A stretch of 64,000 bases of DNA from Blastomussa wellsi. Taxonomy: Eukaryota; Cnidaria; Anthozoa; Scleractinia; Plerogyridae. The notes under the pieces are model-generated. The model worked only from the letters and a program-made list of their open reading frames with translations, ran no database searches and was not told where the DNA came from. A program made the position numbers and the translations under genes. Below are positions 27,160-38,049 of the stretch, one piece after another (position 1 is the first letter of the stretch; the number at the start of each line of letters is the position of its first letter). Location: contig OX393565.1 of the NCBI GenBank assembly GCA_947652115.1, positions 13,506,597 to 13,570,596 of the forward strand, given 5' to 3'.

Positions 27160-27770
27160 AAGTTGATCTGGCTCCGCTCTACTAGAAAAAGCTTCAATCA
27201 GTACAGAATGCTGCTGCTCACCTCATTACTTTCTCTCGCGCAAATACGACCACATCACTCCAGTTCTCTTCAATCTACACTGGCTTCCTGTAAATGAGCA
27301 TATTAAATTCAAGATCCTGCTACTCACCTTTCAAGGCTCTACACCAACCAACACCCGCCTACATTCAAGATTTGGTAGCTCGCTATTCACCACCCAGAAC
27401 TCTCTCGTCAGCCAGCTCACTATGCCTAAATCCTGTTACCTTTAATATGAAGTCCTATGGGTCCAGAGGCTTCACTCTCGCTGATCCTGACCTATGGAAT
27501 ACTCTACCTAACAACATTCGTTCTTGTAATAATTTAAGTACCTTTAAATCTCTTCTTAAGACCCACCTTTTTGAGAAAGCTTATTATTGTTAGTATAGCC
27601 ATTTTTATTTCCATTTTAATTCCTTTACTATTTCATTATTTATTTAATTGTTTTTGAATGTTTACTTTTTTATTTTGTTTCGAATATTGTGTGAAGAGCC
27701 TAGAGCAGGTTTGGATAGGTGGTATATAAATTTCAATAATTATGTTATTAATTTTCACGAGTACTAATTG
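27160..27770 (+). mobile_element. CR1/L2-like LINE 3' end
   Basis: Encodes the C-terminal end of a LINE polymerase: HWLPVNEHIKFK, then FKALHQPTPAYIQDLV, SYGSRGFTLADPDLWNTLPNNIRS and FKSLLKTHLFEKAY, ending at 27591. A 3' untranslated part runs to about 27770 with an AGGTGGTATATAAAT ending. It is 5'-truncated, the usual form of such copies. A cryptic break near 27290 separates the first block from the 99-residue ORF at 27294. Confidence 0.75.
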
Positions 27771-28159
27771 TTTGTGATTTTAAAAAATTCATGAAATTTA
27801 ATAGGCATCAACAATACAAAAAATTAAATACAATAGACTGATTAATTAGTCTTTTATATACATGTTAATTTGCCCTCCTTACCTCAATAGCATGAGCAAA
27901 ATTTAAAAAGAATTTTTTCTGAAAAGGCTGAAAGGGCCAATTTGTATGTACATAAATCAGTGGCCATTTTGGAATAAGGTGATAAGAATTTTAAATGTTC
28001 TGAGTACAGCATGTGTGGCGAACTGTTCTTGATTTCATGTACACTGTCAGGGTATGTCTTTCAAAACTTCTTTGTAATCTTAGTTTGGCTAGAACTCTCT
28101 GAATCGCTGCTTTTTTCAGCTTGTTATTCAACAAAAACTAACTAGATAAGGTAGGTTAA

Positions 28160-28380
28160 GTCTCCCATCAGACTGGAGCTTATCCCAGTTTCGCAGCATG
28201 AAGCGACTAGGAGTATTTCTACCCCCCCCCCCCCCTGGATGGGATGCTAGTCCATTGCAGGGTTACCCTCCAGCATTATTTTGCCGGTTCCCATTTATAC
28301 ACCTGGGTGGAGAGAGGCACTATTAGAGAAAGTGTCTTACCCAAGAACACAATGCTGTTCCACTCCACTTCAAACACCTT
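28160..28380. repeat. SINE-like dispersed repeat
   Basis: Contains GGATGGGATGCTAGTCCATT, a CAGGGTTACCCTCCAGCA stretch, ACACCTGGGTGGAGAGAGGCAC and GTCTTACCCAAGAACACAA, a combination that looks like a dispersed short repeat rather than unique sequence. A C-run (28225-28238) interrupts it. The family name was not established. Confidence 0.45.
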
Positions 28381-28428
28381 GGACTACATGGGGGCTTTGC
28401 TAAAATACTGAATGTTTGTCACTTGCAG

Positions 28429-28544
28429 AACGTCGGAACAGTTTCCTGAAGCACTCAAGAGTCTCTGTTGTTGCATTTTTAAATGAACTGCCTGTGACCA
28501 AACATAATTTGACAAGTTTTACAGTTGATATTAATCTGGCTTTG
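28429..28544 (+). CDS. Candidate host exon (116 nt)
   Basis: Flanked by a polypyrimidine-CACTTGCAG acceptor (ending 28428) and a GTAAGT donor (28545). Open in one frame: two bases of a split codon, then 38 codons including [19 protein letters not shown]. It ends in phase 0. No family was recognised and no partner exon was found nearby. It could belong to a host gene whose introns hold the surrounding repeats. Confidence 0.4.
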
Positions 28545-28667
28545 GTAAGTGGTTATATGTGTATGCTTGTACATTTATTAATTTTACTTCACTGTTGTTT
28601 GATGTATAAGATGGGTTAAGGTGGTATATGGTTGTAAACTAGACTCTTGAGGAGCGTTTACTCTGGC

Positions 28668-29133
28668 TCAGTCACATCTTTCAGGTAAATTACGTAATTT
28701 GCCGTGATATAGTTCATTAACGTCTACCTTTATCTTAGTTCCCAAAATTGTAACACTGTCAGGCATGACAACAGATGTCAAACAGTGCTCACTATGCATT
28801 GTATAGTAAAGCTGAGATCCATTTTGAATGATCGCATCTAAAATATTTGAGTTTTGGTAACTATAAGATGAAGTGACTGAGTAGCGTAAACAATAAAGTG
28901 CTGTTGCAAAACAGTGGTCTTTGAAACACTTGTGTTGTCCAGATGATCTATTTGATATGTCTTTTACATTGTTGCTTACTGCCATGTTAAATTTTGTAAT
29001 TTGTAAACCTTTTAGTTCATACAGATCAGTTACTCCATGTAAACTTTGAAAGTATTGCACAAAGTTGTCTGTAGATAATTTATCTAACAGAACACATGTC
29101 ACTCGAGGAGGACTCCTATCATAGATAATATTT
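28668..29133 (-). CDS. Unrecognised open reading frame next to the Gypsy LTR
   Basis: About 155 codons open on the minus strand, from the Gypsy LTR edge to a stop at 28668. The protein has RSPPRVTCVLLDKLSTDNFVQYF and, near the C terminus, ILDAIIQNGSQLY. Composition is normal for a globular protein and no transposon domain was identified. Its upstream part is cut off by the Gypsy LTR (now at 34509) and by the LINE inserted between. It may be an exon or a fragment of a host or repeat gene. Confidence 0.4.
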
Positions 29134-29312
29134 CTAGTGTTACGAATGTGTAACATGACTCGAGTAACCAGCGGCATCCAAGCAACAACAACAACACTTT
29201 AATTATAGACGATCTGTTCGGCTTAATATACAAGCTTACAGGATTGGGGACTGGGTCAGGCAAGATGTCGGAGTAAACGTGTTTGTGTCAGCTCCGGTTC
29301 TGGAAGCCTTGC

Positions 29313-30173
29313 ATGGCCAATTCAAACAAACGAAAAATGTGGAAAAGTCTTTCATCCTCATCTACAGAAGAAGAACTTTCACCGGACAATAAAAAGTTAA
29401 GGTGCACGTCATTTACTACCTCAGAAATAACTCGTGAACAGGACGAAGAGACATCCTTAGACAACATGACAGCGGAGTTGGTGATGCCGAAATTGAATCT
29501 CTTGTTAGAGAAACTCGAGAACGTAGAATCTAAACTGGAAGATCTGGAGAACTATGTCAAATCCGTAGACGCCAAGGTTAGCGCCCTCCAGACAAAGGTG
29601 GATAGTTTCGAGTCTTTTAAGAAGAAAACTGAGAAGACTGTCAAAGACATAGAAAATGGAATGAGTTTCGCTAATACAGAAATTGAGACCTTGAAGACGC
29701 GACTGCAAAAAACGGAGAAAAAGCTTGGCCAGCTCAAAGATTAAAAGCTTTATATGGAAGTCTACCAGCGGCGCGAGAACCTGCGCTTTCTCGGAATCCA
29801 AGAAGCAGATACGGCAGAGGAAGACACGAGAAAGGTTTTGGTCAATTTTATGAAAACAAAGTTCGATATGAAGAATGCCGATGAGCTGGAATTCCAAAGG
29901 GTACATCGGATAGGAAAGCAGGACCCCTCTGATGGTAAACCTCGGCAGATAATAGCACGTTTCCTTAGATATCCTGATCGAGAGAAGGTTATGTCGAATG
30001 TCAGGAAATTAAAAGGCATGGGCTTTGGGATATCTGCGGATCTTCCAAAAGAAATTATTGAGCGTAGAAAGAAGAAGATGCAGCAGTTCAAAAGGGCCAA
30101 GGAGGACGGTAAGCATGTGTATTTTAGCAGAGCAGAACCTGACAAACTCTACATAGACGGCGTGCAAGTTTAG
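29313..30173 (+). pseudogene. LINE ORF1 (RNA-binding protein) with one stop
   Basis: The frame runs from the ATG at 29313 (MANSNKRKMWK) to a TAG at 30171, interrupted once by an in-frame TAA at 29742. A Ser/Glu-rich N terminus is followed by a coiled coil at about residues 60-140, an RRM-like RRENLRFLGI block just after the stop, and a C-terminal RQIIARFLRYPDREKV domain. It is colinear with the intact ORF1 at 44117. It would trimerise and coat element RNA; the stop falls between trimerisation and RNA-binding domains. Confidence 0.88.
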
Positions 30174-30585
30174 ATAAACTGTTGTTGTTTTTTTTCTAAC
30201 GATGGTCAAATAAACATTTTTCTTGTGAAGACTAAAACTTCAGTCATGCAAAGACTGAGTTCAAATTTAAATATGCTAATCTTCCAAACCGGAGTTTGTA
30301 ATCGTATTGTTATGCGTGTTATGAGAAATGCAAGACCCTTTTTGTTAGTAGCTTTATACTTAACAGCTTTTGCTGGCTGCTTTTTTAATGTTAAACTTGT
30401 GTGTAGTAGCTTTGTTATTTTCTCAACGTTACTATTTGATAATGTTAGTGTGTTAATTGCGTATTGTGTAATTTTGGAGGCGTGTGCGACACCTACTACT
30501 TCAGCTGCATGTGTGCGGGTGCTTTTCGAATATATTTATTGCTCCGCTGGTGCATTATCAAATTTTATGCTGGTTCTGTGCTTTT

Positions 30586-33500
30586 ATGAAACGTAATTTA
30601 AACTTTAAAATGTTATCCTTAAATGTTCGAGGGATTCGTTCTCTAGATAAAAGAAAAGCATTGTTTAATTGGCTAGCGAAAGAGAAATCGGATATCGTTC
30701 TTTTACAAGAAACATACAGTACCCCAGGAGTTGTTAATTTGTGGAAGTCACAGTGGAGGGGTGATATTTTCTTCAATCACGGGTCGGAACACAGCAAGGG
30801 GGTCATGATTCTTTTCAGAGAGAAATTTGATTATGAGATAAAATTTCATAGAGAAGATGAGCAGGTGAGATTTATTATTTTAAAGGGCCTTATTCAAAGC
30901 GAACCGTTTGTTTTGATCAATATTCATGCGCCTAATAAGATTAAAGACCAGTGCGTTTTCTTCGCTGAAATTCAAAAACAGATTGAAGAAATAGAATTAG
31001 AGGAGAATTGCGAACTTATTATTGGAGGCGACTTTAATGTTATCCTTGATGCCAACTTGGATGGTTCCGGGGGTAAGCCACAAGTAAAAGAGTCTTGTAA
31101 ACAGATTGAGGACTTGTGTTCAGCTTTTGATTTGATCGATATATGGAGGCTTAGAAATCCAGATGTCAGGCGCTTTACATGGAGACAGAAGAACCCAGTA
31201 GTACAGCGTCGTTTGGATTTCTGGTTAATTAGCAGCAATATCCAAGAAGAAGTAGAGAATGTTGATATTATTCCAGCAATAAGAGCAGATCATTCCGCTA
31301 TCTCAATACATACAAATGGAATTGAAGAAACTGGAAGAGGACCGTCTTTTTGGAAGTTTAATTCCAGTCTTTTAGAGGACGAAGATTACATTAATTTAGT
31401 AAACAATAAATATAACGATTGGCTGGAAGAAGGAAAAGATATTCAAGATCCCTGGGTCCTTTGGGACTTCATCAAGTACAAAATCCGCTATATAACAATT
31501 TCATACAGTAAGCAGAAGGTCAAAAAGCGAAGGGAAAACTTGTCAGTGTTAGAAAAAGAAATTAAAGAATGCCAAGTAAAATGTGATGAAAATGCTACCC
31601 CAGAAAACTTAAACGACCTGGAAATCCTTCAAACTGAATATGATCGACACTACGAATACATAGCTCAAGGGGCAATTATTCGATCAAGAGTAAATTGGTA
31701 CAAACATGGAGAAAAAAGTAATAAATATTTCCTGAATTTACAAAATTATAAAAAGAAAAAAAGTTGTATTAGAAAGCTACAGGGAGAAAACGATGAATGC
31801 ATAACTGATCCGAAACAAATAATGACGGAAATAAATAATTTTTATGCAAATCTCTACGATTCAAGTGACGGTGATGATGCATCGACTGACCGATTTCTGA
31901 GAAATAGAAATATTAAAATGTTGACGGACGAGCAGCGGGAGTTTTTGGAAAACAAAATTACAACTAACGAATATTTGGAAGCATTAAAATCCTTTCAGAA
32001 AAATAAAACTCCTGGAAACGATGGTCTGACTGTGGAATTTTATCTTGGCTTTTGGCACCTCATATGGAGGTGTCTTGTCGACGCATTAAATTTCGCTCAT
32101 GAACAGGGACAACTATCAAACTCCCAGAAACAGGCTATGATTACTTTGCTAGAAAAGAAAGACAAAGATAGACGATTTATCAAAAACTGGAGACCGATAT
32201 CTTTGATTAACGTGGATGTCAAAATTGCATCTAAAGCAATTGCAAGAAGATTAGAACAAATTCTACCTAATCTGATTCATCCTAACCAGAATGGTTTTAT
32301 TAAGGGGAGATCAATAGTGGACGGAGTTCGGACGATTGAAGATGTACTTGATTTTGCTCAGTTTACAAATTGTGCAGGAGTGCTCATGGCAGTCGATTTT
32401 GAAAAAGCTTTCGACTCTTTAAATCATACCTTCCTCTTTGAAGTCTTAAAAAAATTCAACTTTGGAACACATTTTTTAAAGTGGATCAAGACGTTCTATA
32501 CTAATATAACCAGTTGTGTTTTAAATAATGGCTTTACTTCTCACTTATTCCCAGTTCGGTGTGGGGTTAGACAAGGCGATCCTTTGTCACCTTTATTATT
32601 CATCTTAACCCTTGAAGTTCTAGCGTGCCAAATTCGAGAAGATAGTGAAATTAAAGGTATATTAGTTAAGGAAGAAGAAATTAAATTAACACTTTTTGCC
32701 AACGATATGACTTGCTTCCTGAGAGATAATGCGTCATATCACCGTTTAGTTTCGATTCTGGAGTTGTTTTCTAGATTCTCTAATCTCAAGGTAAACAAAG
32801 AGAAAACAGAAATCTTTGCCATTGGCAATCATCGTCTTGATCAAACTCATTATCCGCATAAAGTCCGAACATCAATTAAAATTCTGGGAATAGTTTTCGA
32901 TTATAATGTGTCGTTAAGGATGAAAGCAAATTGTGAGTCAATTATCAAGTCTATTAAAGACATATTGAATATGTGGAAATGGAGAGGACTTACATTACTA
33001 GGAAGGATACAAATTGCTAAAACATTCATTATTCCCAAAGTTTTGAGTAAAGCTTCGCTGATTACAGTGACAGAAGACTTTATCAAAGAGATCAACAGTC
33101 TGATTTACCGTCTTATTTGGAAAGGTAACGACAAAATTAAACGTGTCGCTCTTATCAATGATATTGAAGACGGTGGTCTTAGGATGTTGGATATTCAGTC
33201 GATGATCCGTGCACAGAGGGTAATGGTATTAAAAAGATTTGCGGATAAGAATAATTCTAGCTCTTGGAAAATAACACTGAATTATTTTCTCTCTCAGATA
33301 GGCGGCGAATTTATTCTTAAGTGTAACTTTGATACAAAAAAGTTACCTATTTACCTTCCAACCTTTTATAGAGAATGTCTTGATGCCTGGTCCTTCTTAA
33401 ACCAGACTTCGATACAATCGTACGGGGATGTTATCCATCAGGTTATATGGAATAATAAGAATATTACTACTCAAAAGTTCTCGTTTTTTGAAAAACATTT

Positions 33501-34344
33501 TTTTACTAAGGGAATTGTCACTGTTGGTGATCTTATTTCTGACACTGGAATTTTTCTAAAGGGTGTGAAGGTGTTAAATGCAAATCTGTCGCCAGTAGAG
33601 CTTTTTAAATTAATGAGCATCGTCGACGCAATCCCTTGTGAATGGAGACAGATCATTAGACAAAGCACGCAACACCTCCCTTCTTATATCGACAACATAA
33701 TTTATTTAAGAATGGAAGATTTTTAGGTGGCTTTATCAAATGTTTCGTCCAAATGGCTTTACAATGAATTTAAAAGTAAGAAGCAAGTCCCTCCAACTGC
33801 TCAAAAAAAGTTTAAAGAAAAGTTCCCACAGTTTGACTTTGACTGGAAGAAAATATACTCCTTGCCTTTCACAGTCACGATTGAAGCTAAGATTAGAGAA
33901 TTCCAGTACAAGATATTAAATAACATAGTATTTACCAATGAAAAATTGTTTAGGTTAAAAATGACATTGTGTACATTTTGTCAACACGAGATTGAATCCT
34001 TCGAACATCTATTTTTCAACTGCAATGTGACAAGAACGTTTTGGGAAGCTTTCTGTTCTTGGCTTGGTGAATGTAACATTAAGCATCAATCCTTTACATT
34101 AACAGATATCTTTTTTGGAGTTTTTAATGTAGAGGAGGACTTTATTATTCTAAATCATACGATATTAATAGCTAAGTTTTATATTTATAAATGTAAATTG
34201 AAATCTGTGATTCCGTCTTTACGGGTTTATAAGGCCAAGATCAGAGAGATATTCTATGTTGAAAAAAAGATAGCAGCAAGGCGGAACAAATTAGCTACAC
34301 ATTTCAAAAAATGGGAGAAGCTTTTGCCACATGTTAGCTCATAG
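30586..34344 (+). pseudogene. LINE ORF2 (endonuclease and reverse transcriptase) with one stop and altered active site
   Basis: About 1250 codons from ATG 30586. APE endonuclease: SLNVRGIRS, LLQETYS, IGGDFN, RADHSAIS. RT: WRPISLINVD, AVDFEKAFDSLNH, GVRQGDPLSPLLF, then LFANDMTCF near residues 703-711, where the first Asp of the catalytic pair (F/Y-A-D-D) is Asn. C-terminal CTFCQHEIESFEHLFFNC zinc knuckle. An in-frame TAG at 33724 (residue 1047) cuts the last 205 codons including the knuckle. The open frame extends upstream to 30484, but residues before the 30586 Met do not look conserved. Confidence 0.92.
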
Positions 34345-34508
34345 TATAGGTGTTATATAGAAATTTTTTTTTTGATGTTAAGTGTAAGTTAAGTGATAAT
34401 GTGTAATGTAAGTAACTTTGTGTATATATCTTGTACGTAACGCATTGTAAGTAGTGTTAAGTGTTGAAAAAAAAAATAAAACAAATTACAAAAAAAAAAA
34501 CCAACTAG

Positions 34509-34768
34509 CGTTACAATAATACGAGTGGTTACAACGTTCAAATCTTACGCTTTCCGCTGGCACAGCCTCCAGTCCATGTAGAAACTTCCACAGATGTGAT
34601 TATCTGAAGACAAAGTTCAAAAAGATAAACAGAAACAGTGGAAAAATCATCAACACAACGAGTGCAATGAAAACATGGCGAAAACCTTCTTGTCTCTCTA
34701 CCTTGTGGTGTTGCATCAGACTATGTCCATATTTGGCAACACACTTACATTATGTCATTAATGTAACA
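34509..34768 (-). repeat. 3' LTR of the Gmr1-like element
   Basis: About 260 bp with inverted ends: TGTTACAT at the minus-strand start and TGTAAC(A/G) at the end. The purine tract GAGGGGGAG (34769-34779, minus) directly precedes it. The last bases overlap the target duplication of the adjacent LINE. Confidence 0.78.
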
Positions 34769-34812
34769 CTCCCCCTCGTAAGGGAAAAGAAAGTTTGGAA
34801 CGTAACTTTCTT

Positions 34813-35166
34813 TTAGTGTAAAAGGTCTAACATATGTCTGAACATTTCCAAGTTACACTCTAGACAGACAGTCAGCAATTCTTTGCCCTTAATGTGTCTA
34901 ATATCCAAGTTGTACTCCAGTAACATCAAACTCCATCTAATTAACCTCTGATTCTTGTTGTTCAATTTGTGTAAAAATACAAGAGGATTGTGGTCACTGA
35001 AAACAATGACTGGAGCAGTAGACGATCTTACATAAACTTCAAAATGCTGCAAAACTAAAACTAAAGCTAGGCACTCTTTTTCAACTGTAGAGTAATTTCT
35101 CTGATTGGTGTTAAATTTCTTAGAAAAATAGCAAATAGGACGGTCTACTCTGTCTTGAACTGGCAA
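34813..35166 (-). pseudogene. RNase H domain of the Gmr1-like element
   Basis: 117 residues with RPICYFSKKFNTNQRNYSTVEKE(C)LALVLVLQHF (catalytic Glu), VFSDHNPL (catalytic Asp) and YNLDIRHIKGKE. The frame is the same as the upstream RT, separated only by in-frame stops near 35212 and 35167. The first catalytic Asp region (usually LxTDAS) falls in the interrupted stretch and is not readable. Confidence 0.85.
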
Positions 35167-35211
35167 TCAAAATCTGGTGCTGAAAGCACTGGTGCACTCT
35201 TCAGTTAGCTT

Positions 35212-36060
35212 TTAGTCAAAGGCTTGCTCACACTTTTCATTCCAGAGAAACTTAGCTTTGTTACTCAGCAATTGTGTCAATGGCTCAGCAATAGTGGAGA
35301 AGTTTTGACAAAACTTGCGGTAATAACCAGCCATACCCAGAAAGCGCATCAGCTGTTTCTTGGATTCTGGTCTGGGAAAATCAGAAATGGCTTTGACCTT
35401 AGCATGAACAGGTTTGACTTGACCTTGTCCAACCACGTGACCCAAGTAGGTCGCATGCGCACATGCAAACTCAGATTTGGCAAGGTTGACTGTGAGAGTG
35501 GCCTCACTCAGTCTTTCAAAGAAACTGCGGATAATCCTCAGATGTTCCTCCCAGGTGTCACTGTAAATGATGATATCATCAATGTAAGCTTCACATCCAT
35601 CAAGGCCAGTAATGACATTGTTAATAAGACGTCGAAATGTGGCTAGAGAGTTTTTCATTCCAAATGCTGCAACTTTGTATTGAAAGAGTCCATCTGGACT
35701 AACGAAAGCTGAGATTTCTTTAGCACGGTCAGTGAGTGGCCCTTGCCAAAATCCTTTAAGTAAGTCAAACTTGGTCACATATTTGGCACACCCAATTCTG
35801 TCAATACAATCACCCATCCAGGGGATTGAGAACGTGTCTGATTTGGTCACATTGTTCACCTTTCTGTGGTCAGCACACATTCTGTAAGTTCCATCAGGCT
35901 TGGAACAAGGATACATGGAGAACTCCAATTACTTATGCTGGGTTCAATGAAGTCATTCTCAAATAGGTATTTAATTTCCTCATGTAGATACTTTTGCTTA
36001 GATGGATTCAGCCTGTAGGGATACTGTTTGACTGGTGTGGCATCGCCAACATCAACATCA
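35212..36060 (-). pseudogene. Reverse transcriptase of the Gmr1-like element
   Basis: The N-terminal part (YPYRLNPSKQKYLHEEIKYL...FIEPS) is in the 36602-35856 frame. After a frameshift near 35900, the frame 35928-35212 carries YRMCADHRKVN, YVTKFDLLKGFWQ (first catalytic Asp), FGMKNSLATF, YIDDIIIYS (catalytic pair) and the thumb with YLGHVVGQG and FLGMAGYYRKF. This is typical Ty3/Gypsy RT sequence. Confidence 0.9.
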
Positions 36061-36199
36061 TGATAAATTTTGTCTGTCCTGGTAGGGACATCTGGAAATA
36101 AGTGCTCAAATTCTTGTAGATCTTGGCACTGTGATGGTAGAAGGTGGGATAACCTGGAATCCAGATCTTGAAGAATGTCAGTGTTCATGAGTTTGGCTG

Positions 36200-37570
36200 T
36201 GCCAGGCAGTCTGAAGTTCTCACTACAGCTACTTACAACCTCATCAGGATCAGATGTAACTACATTTACAGGATGAACTGCTGCAGTACTAACTCGGTCT
36301 ACATATGGCTTTAACATGTTAACGTAACATAACTGTGTTTGCTTGCGCCTGTCAGGGGTAACAACTACATAATTAAGGTCACTTAACTTCTTGTCAATAA
36401 CATAAGGACCGAAGTACCTTGCTCTTAGTGGGTTTCCTGAGACTGGAAGTAAAGCAAGAACCTTTTGACCTGGTTTAAATGTACGATTAACAGTGTTAAG
36501 ATCATATCTAGATTTCATTGATTTCTGAGCTGAAGTTAAATTTGCCCTAGCTAATTCACATGCTCTTGTGAGTTTAGTATGGAAATCTGACACATACTGC
36601 AAAAGATTTTAAGACTCATCGCTACTCGAAATGAACTTTTCCTTAAGAAGCTTAAGAGGTCCCCTCACAGTGTGTCCAAAAACCAACTCGAACAGACTGA
36701 AACCTAACGACTCCTGAACACACTCTCTTGCTGCAAATAAAAGTAGATGGATGCTCTCGTCCCAGTCCTTTTCTGTGTCGAAGCAGTAGGTGCGAATCGT
36801 ATTCTTGTATGTCTGTTGGAATCTTTCAACTGAGCCCTGACTCTCTGGATGGTAGGCAGATGAGTTGAACTGCTTTATGCCCAATTCATGCATAACTTGC
36901 TGAAAAATACCAGACATGAAGTTTGAACCTTGGTCAGACTGGATGGACTTTGGGAGGCCAAATAACAAGAAAAACTTGGTTAAAGCTTTAACAATGGTTT
37001 TGGTCTTGATATTCCTCAGAGAAATGGCTTCAGTAAACCAGGTGGAGGCAGACATAATCTTCAACAGGTACTGGTTACCAGATCTTGTTCTGGTTAGAGG
37101 ACCAACACAGTCTATAATTATCCTGCTGAATAGTTCCTCAAAGGCAGGTATTGGCTGAAGTGGAGCTTTAGGAATGGGCTGGTTAGATTTCCCAACAATT
37201 TGACAGGTATTACAGGACCAGCAAAATGCAGCTACATCTCTCTTCAAGTTGGGCCAGTAAAAATGATTCAGTATCTTCTGATAAGTCTTTTTGACCCCCA
37301 GGTGTCCAGCAAGTGGAGCTTCATGTGCCATGCTGAGAATCTCTACTTGATAAGCTTTAGGGACAGCAACCTGGTACTTGACAGCCCACTCCTCAGAAAC
37401 ATTGGGTGGTCTCCGCATCAAGACACCATTCTTAACAAAGTAGCAGATTTGATTACTTGCAACTTCACTTTAATCCACGGTCCTTAGAAATAAGCATGCA
37501 ACATCCGGGTCTTTATGCTGCTCAGTAACTAAATTCCCCTTTGAGATATTTTCCCTACAATCAGAAGTGA
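36200..37570 (-). pseudogene. Integrase of the Gmr1-like element
   Basis: The zinc-binding part HEAPLAGHLGVKKTYQKI...CWSCNTC (HHCC) is followed by the DDE core: IIIDCVGPL (Asp), IQSDQGSNF (Asp), and YHPESQGSVERFQQT (Glu). The C-terminal region with YFGPYVIDKK continues past an in-frame TAA at 36609 into the 36602-35856 frame and from there into RT. Upstream coding to about 37570 contains one stop. It would insert the cDNA. Confidence 0.88.
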
Positions 37571-37899
37571 GTCAGCAGCATAAAATGACAGCTGAAGTGA
37601 AATTTCTTTACAAAATTCTGAAAGTGGCGAAGTATAAAGTAGATATAAAATGGGTTCCAAGACAGGTCCTTGTGATACTCCATTATTTAAGGTGCCTCAA
37701 CAGTCAAGAAGTCCTTTTACGTGAAAATCAACATCATCACACAAGTTGCCATGCATGATGACAAACACAATGATGTTTGGGTCTCTTGTTGCCATGGTAA
37801 CAGTTCAAGCTTTAGTACAGTGTCTCAGAAGGTGCTTTTCTCGTAACAATAACTGAGAAAAAACACCAAGTCACTCAGACAAGAAACTATTTTTTACAG

Positions 37900-38041
37900 A
37901 TTATGTTTACAATGGTCTATGCAATGACCTAAAATGGTTGGCTGGTATTGATTATTTGCAGAGAAAAAATCTAAGAAACAGGGCTTTTTGGCCAATACGC
38001 AGCACCAGTGTTTTGCCTGCTGTAGCCAAAGAATTCACCAG
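37900..38041 (+). CDS. Candidate host exon (142 nt)
   Basis: Preceded by CTATTTTTTACAG and followed by GTAAGC, both good splice sites. Open in one frame (46 whole codons plus split ends), encoding YVYNGLCNDLKWLAGIDYL and AFWPIRSTSVLPAVAKEF. No transposon domain was recognised and no partner exon was identified. It may be a single-exon relic. Confidence 0.42.
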
Positions 38042-38049
38042 GTAAGCAT

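Larger units (their letters stand above)
29144..34504 (+). mobile_element. Near full-length L1/Tx1-like LINE, inactivated by point changes
   Basis: Contains a 5' UTR (29144-29312), ORF1, an intergenic region, ORF2, a 3' UTR and an A-rich tail. It is flanked by a 10-bp near-identical repeat, CTAG(T/C)GTTAC (29134-29143 and 34505-34514). Both ORFs are free of frameshifts but each has one nonsense codon, and the RT active site is altered. It inserted exactly at the boundary of a Gypsy LTR, so the target duplication spans the first bases of that LTR. Confidence 0.88.
34509..37570 (-). mobile_element. 5'-truncated Gypsy-group element with integrase before RT (Gmr1-like)
   Basis: On the minus strand the order is integrase (37570-36200), RT (about 36060-35212), RNase H (35166-34813), a purine tract and a 3' LTR. 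RT and integrase are of Gypsy type but the order is copia-like, the defining feature of Gmr1-like elements. One ORF (36602-35856) runs from the integrase tail into the RT N terminus, so the order is not caused by two adjacent elements. Gag, protease and the 5' LTR are absent beyond about 37570. Stops and a frameshift inactivate it. Confidence 0.88.

Noticed and set aside
30225..30596. 123-codon ORF between LINE ORF1 and ORF2
   Set aside because: Hydrophobic, AT-rich spacer sequence without counterpart in the intact LINE at 43986-49223.
35856..36602. Integrase-RT order as an artefact of two adjacent Gypsy elements
   Set aside because: A single ORF links the integrase tail to the RT start with no LTR, gag or protease between.
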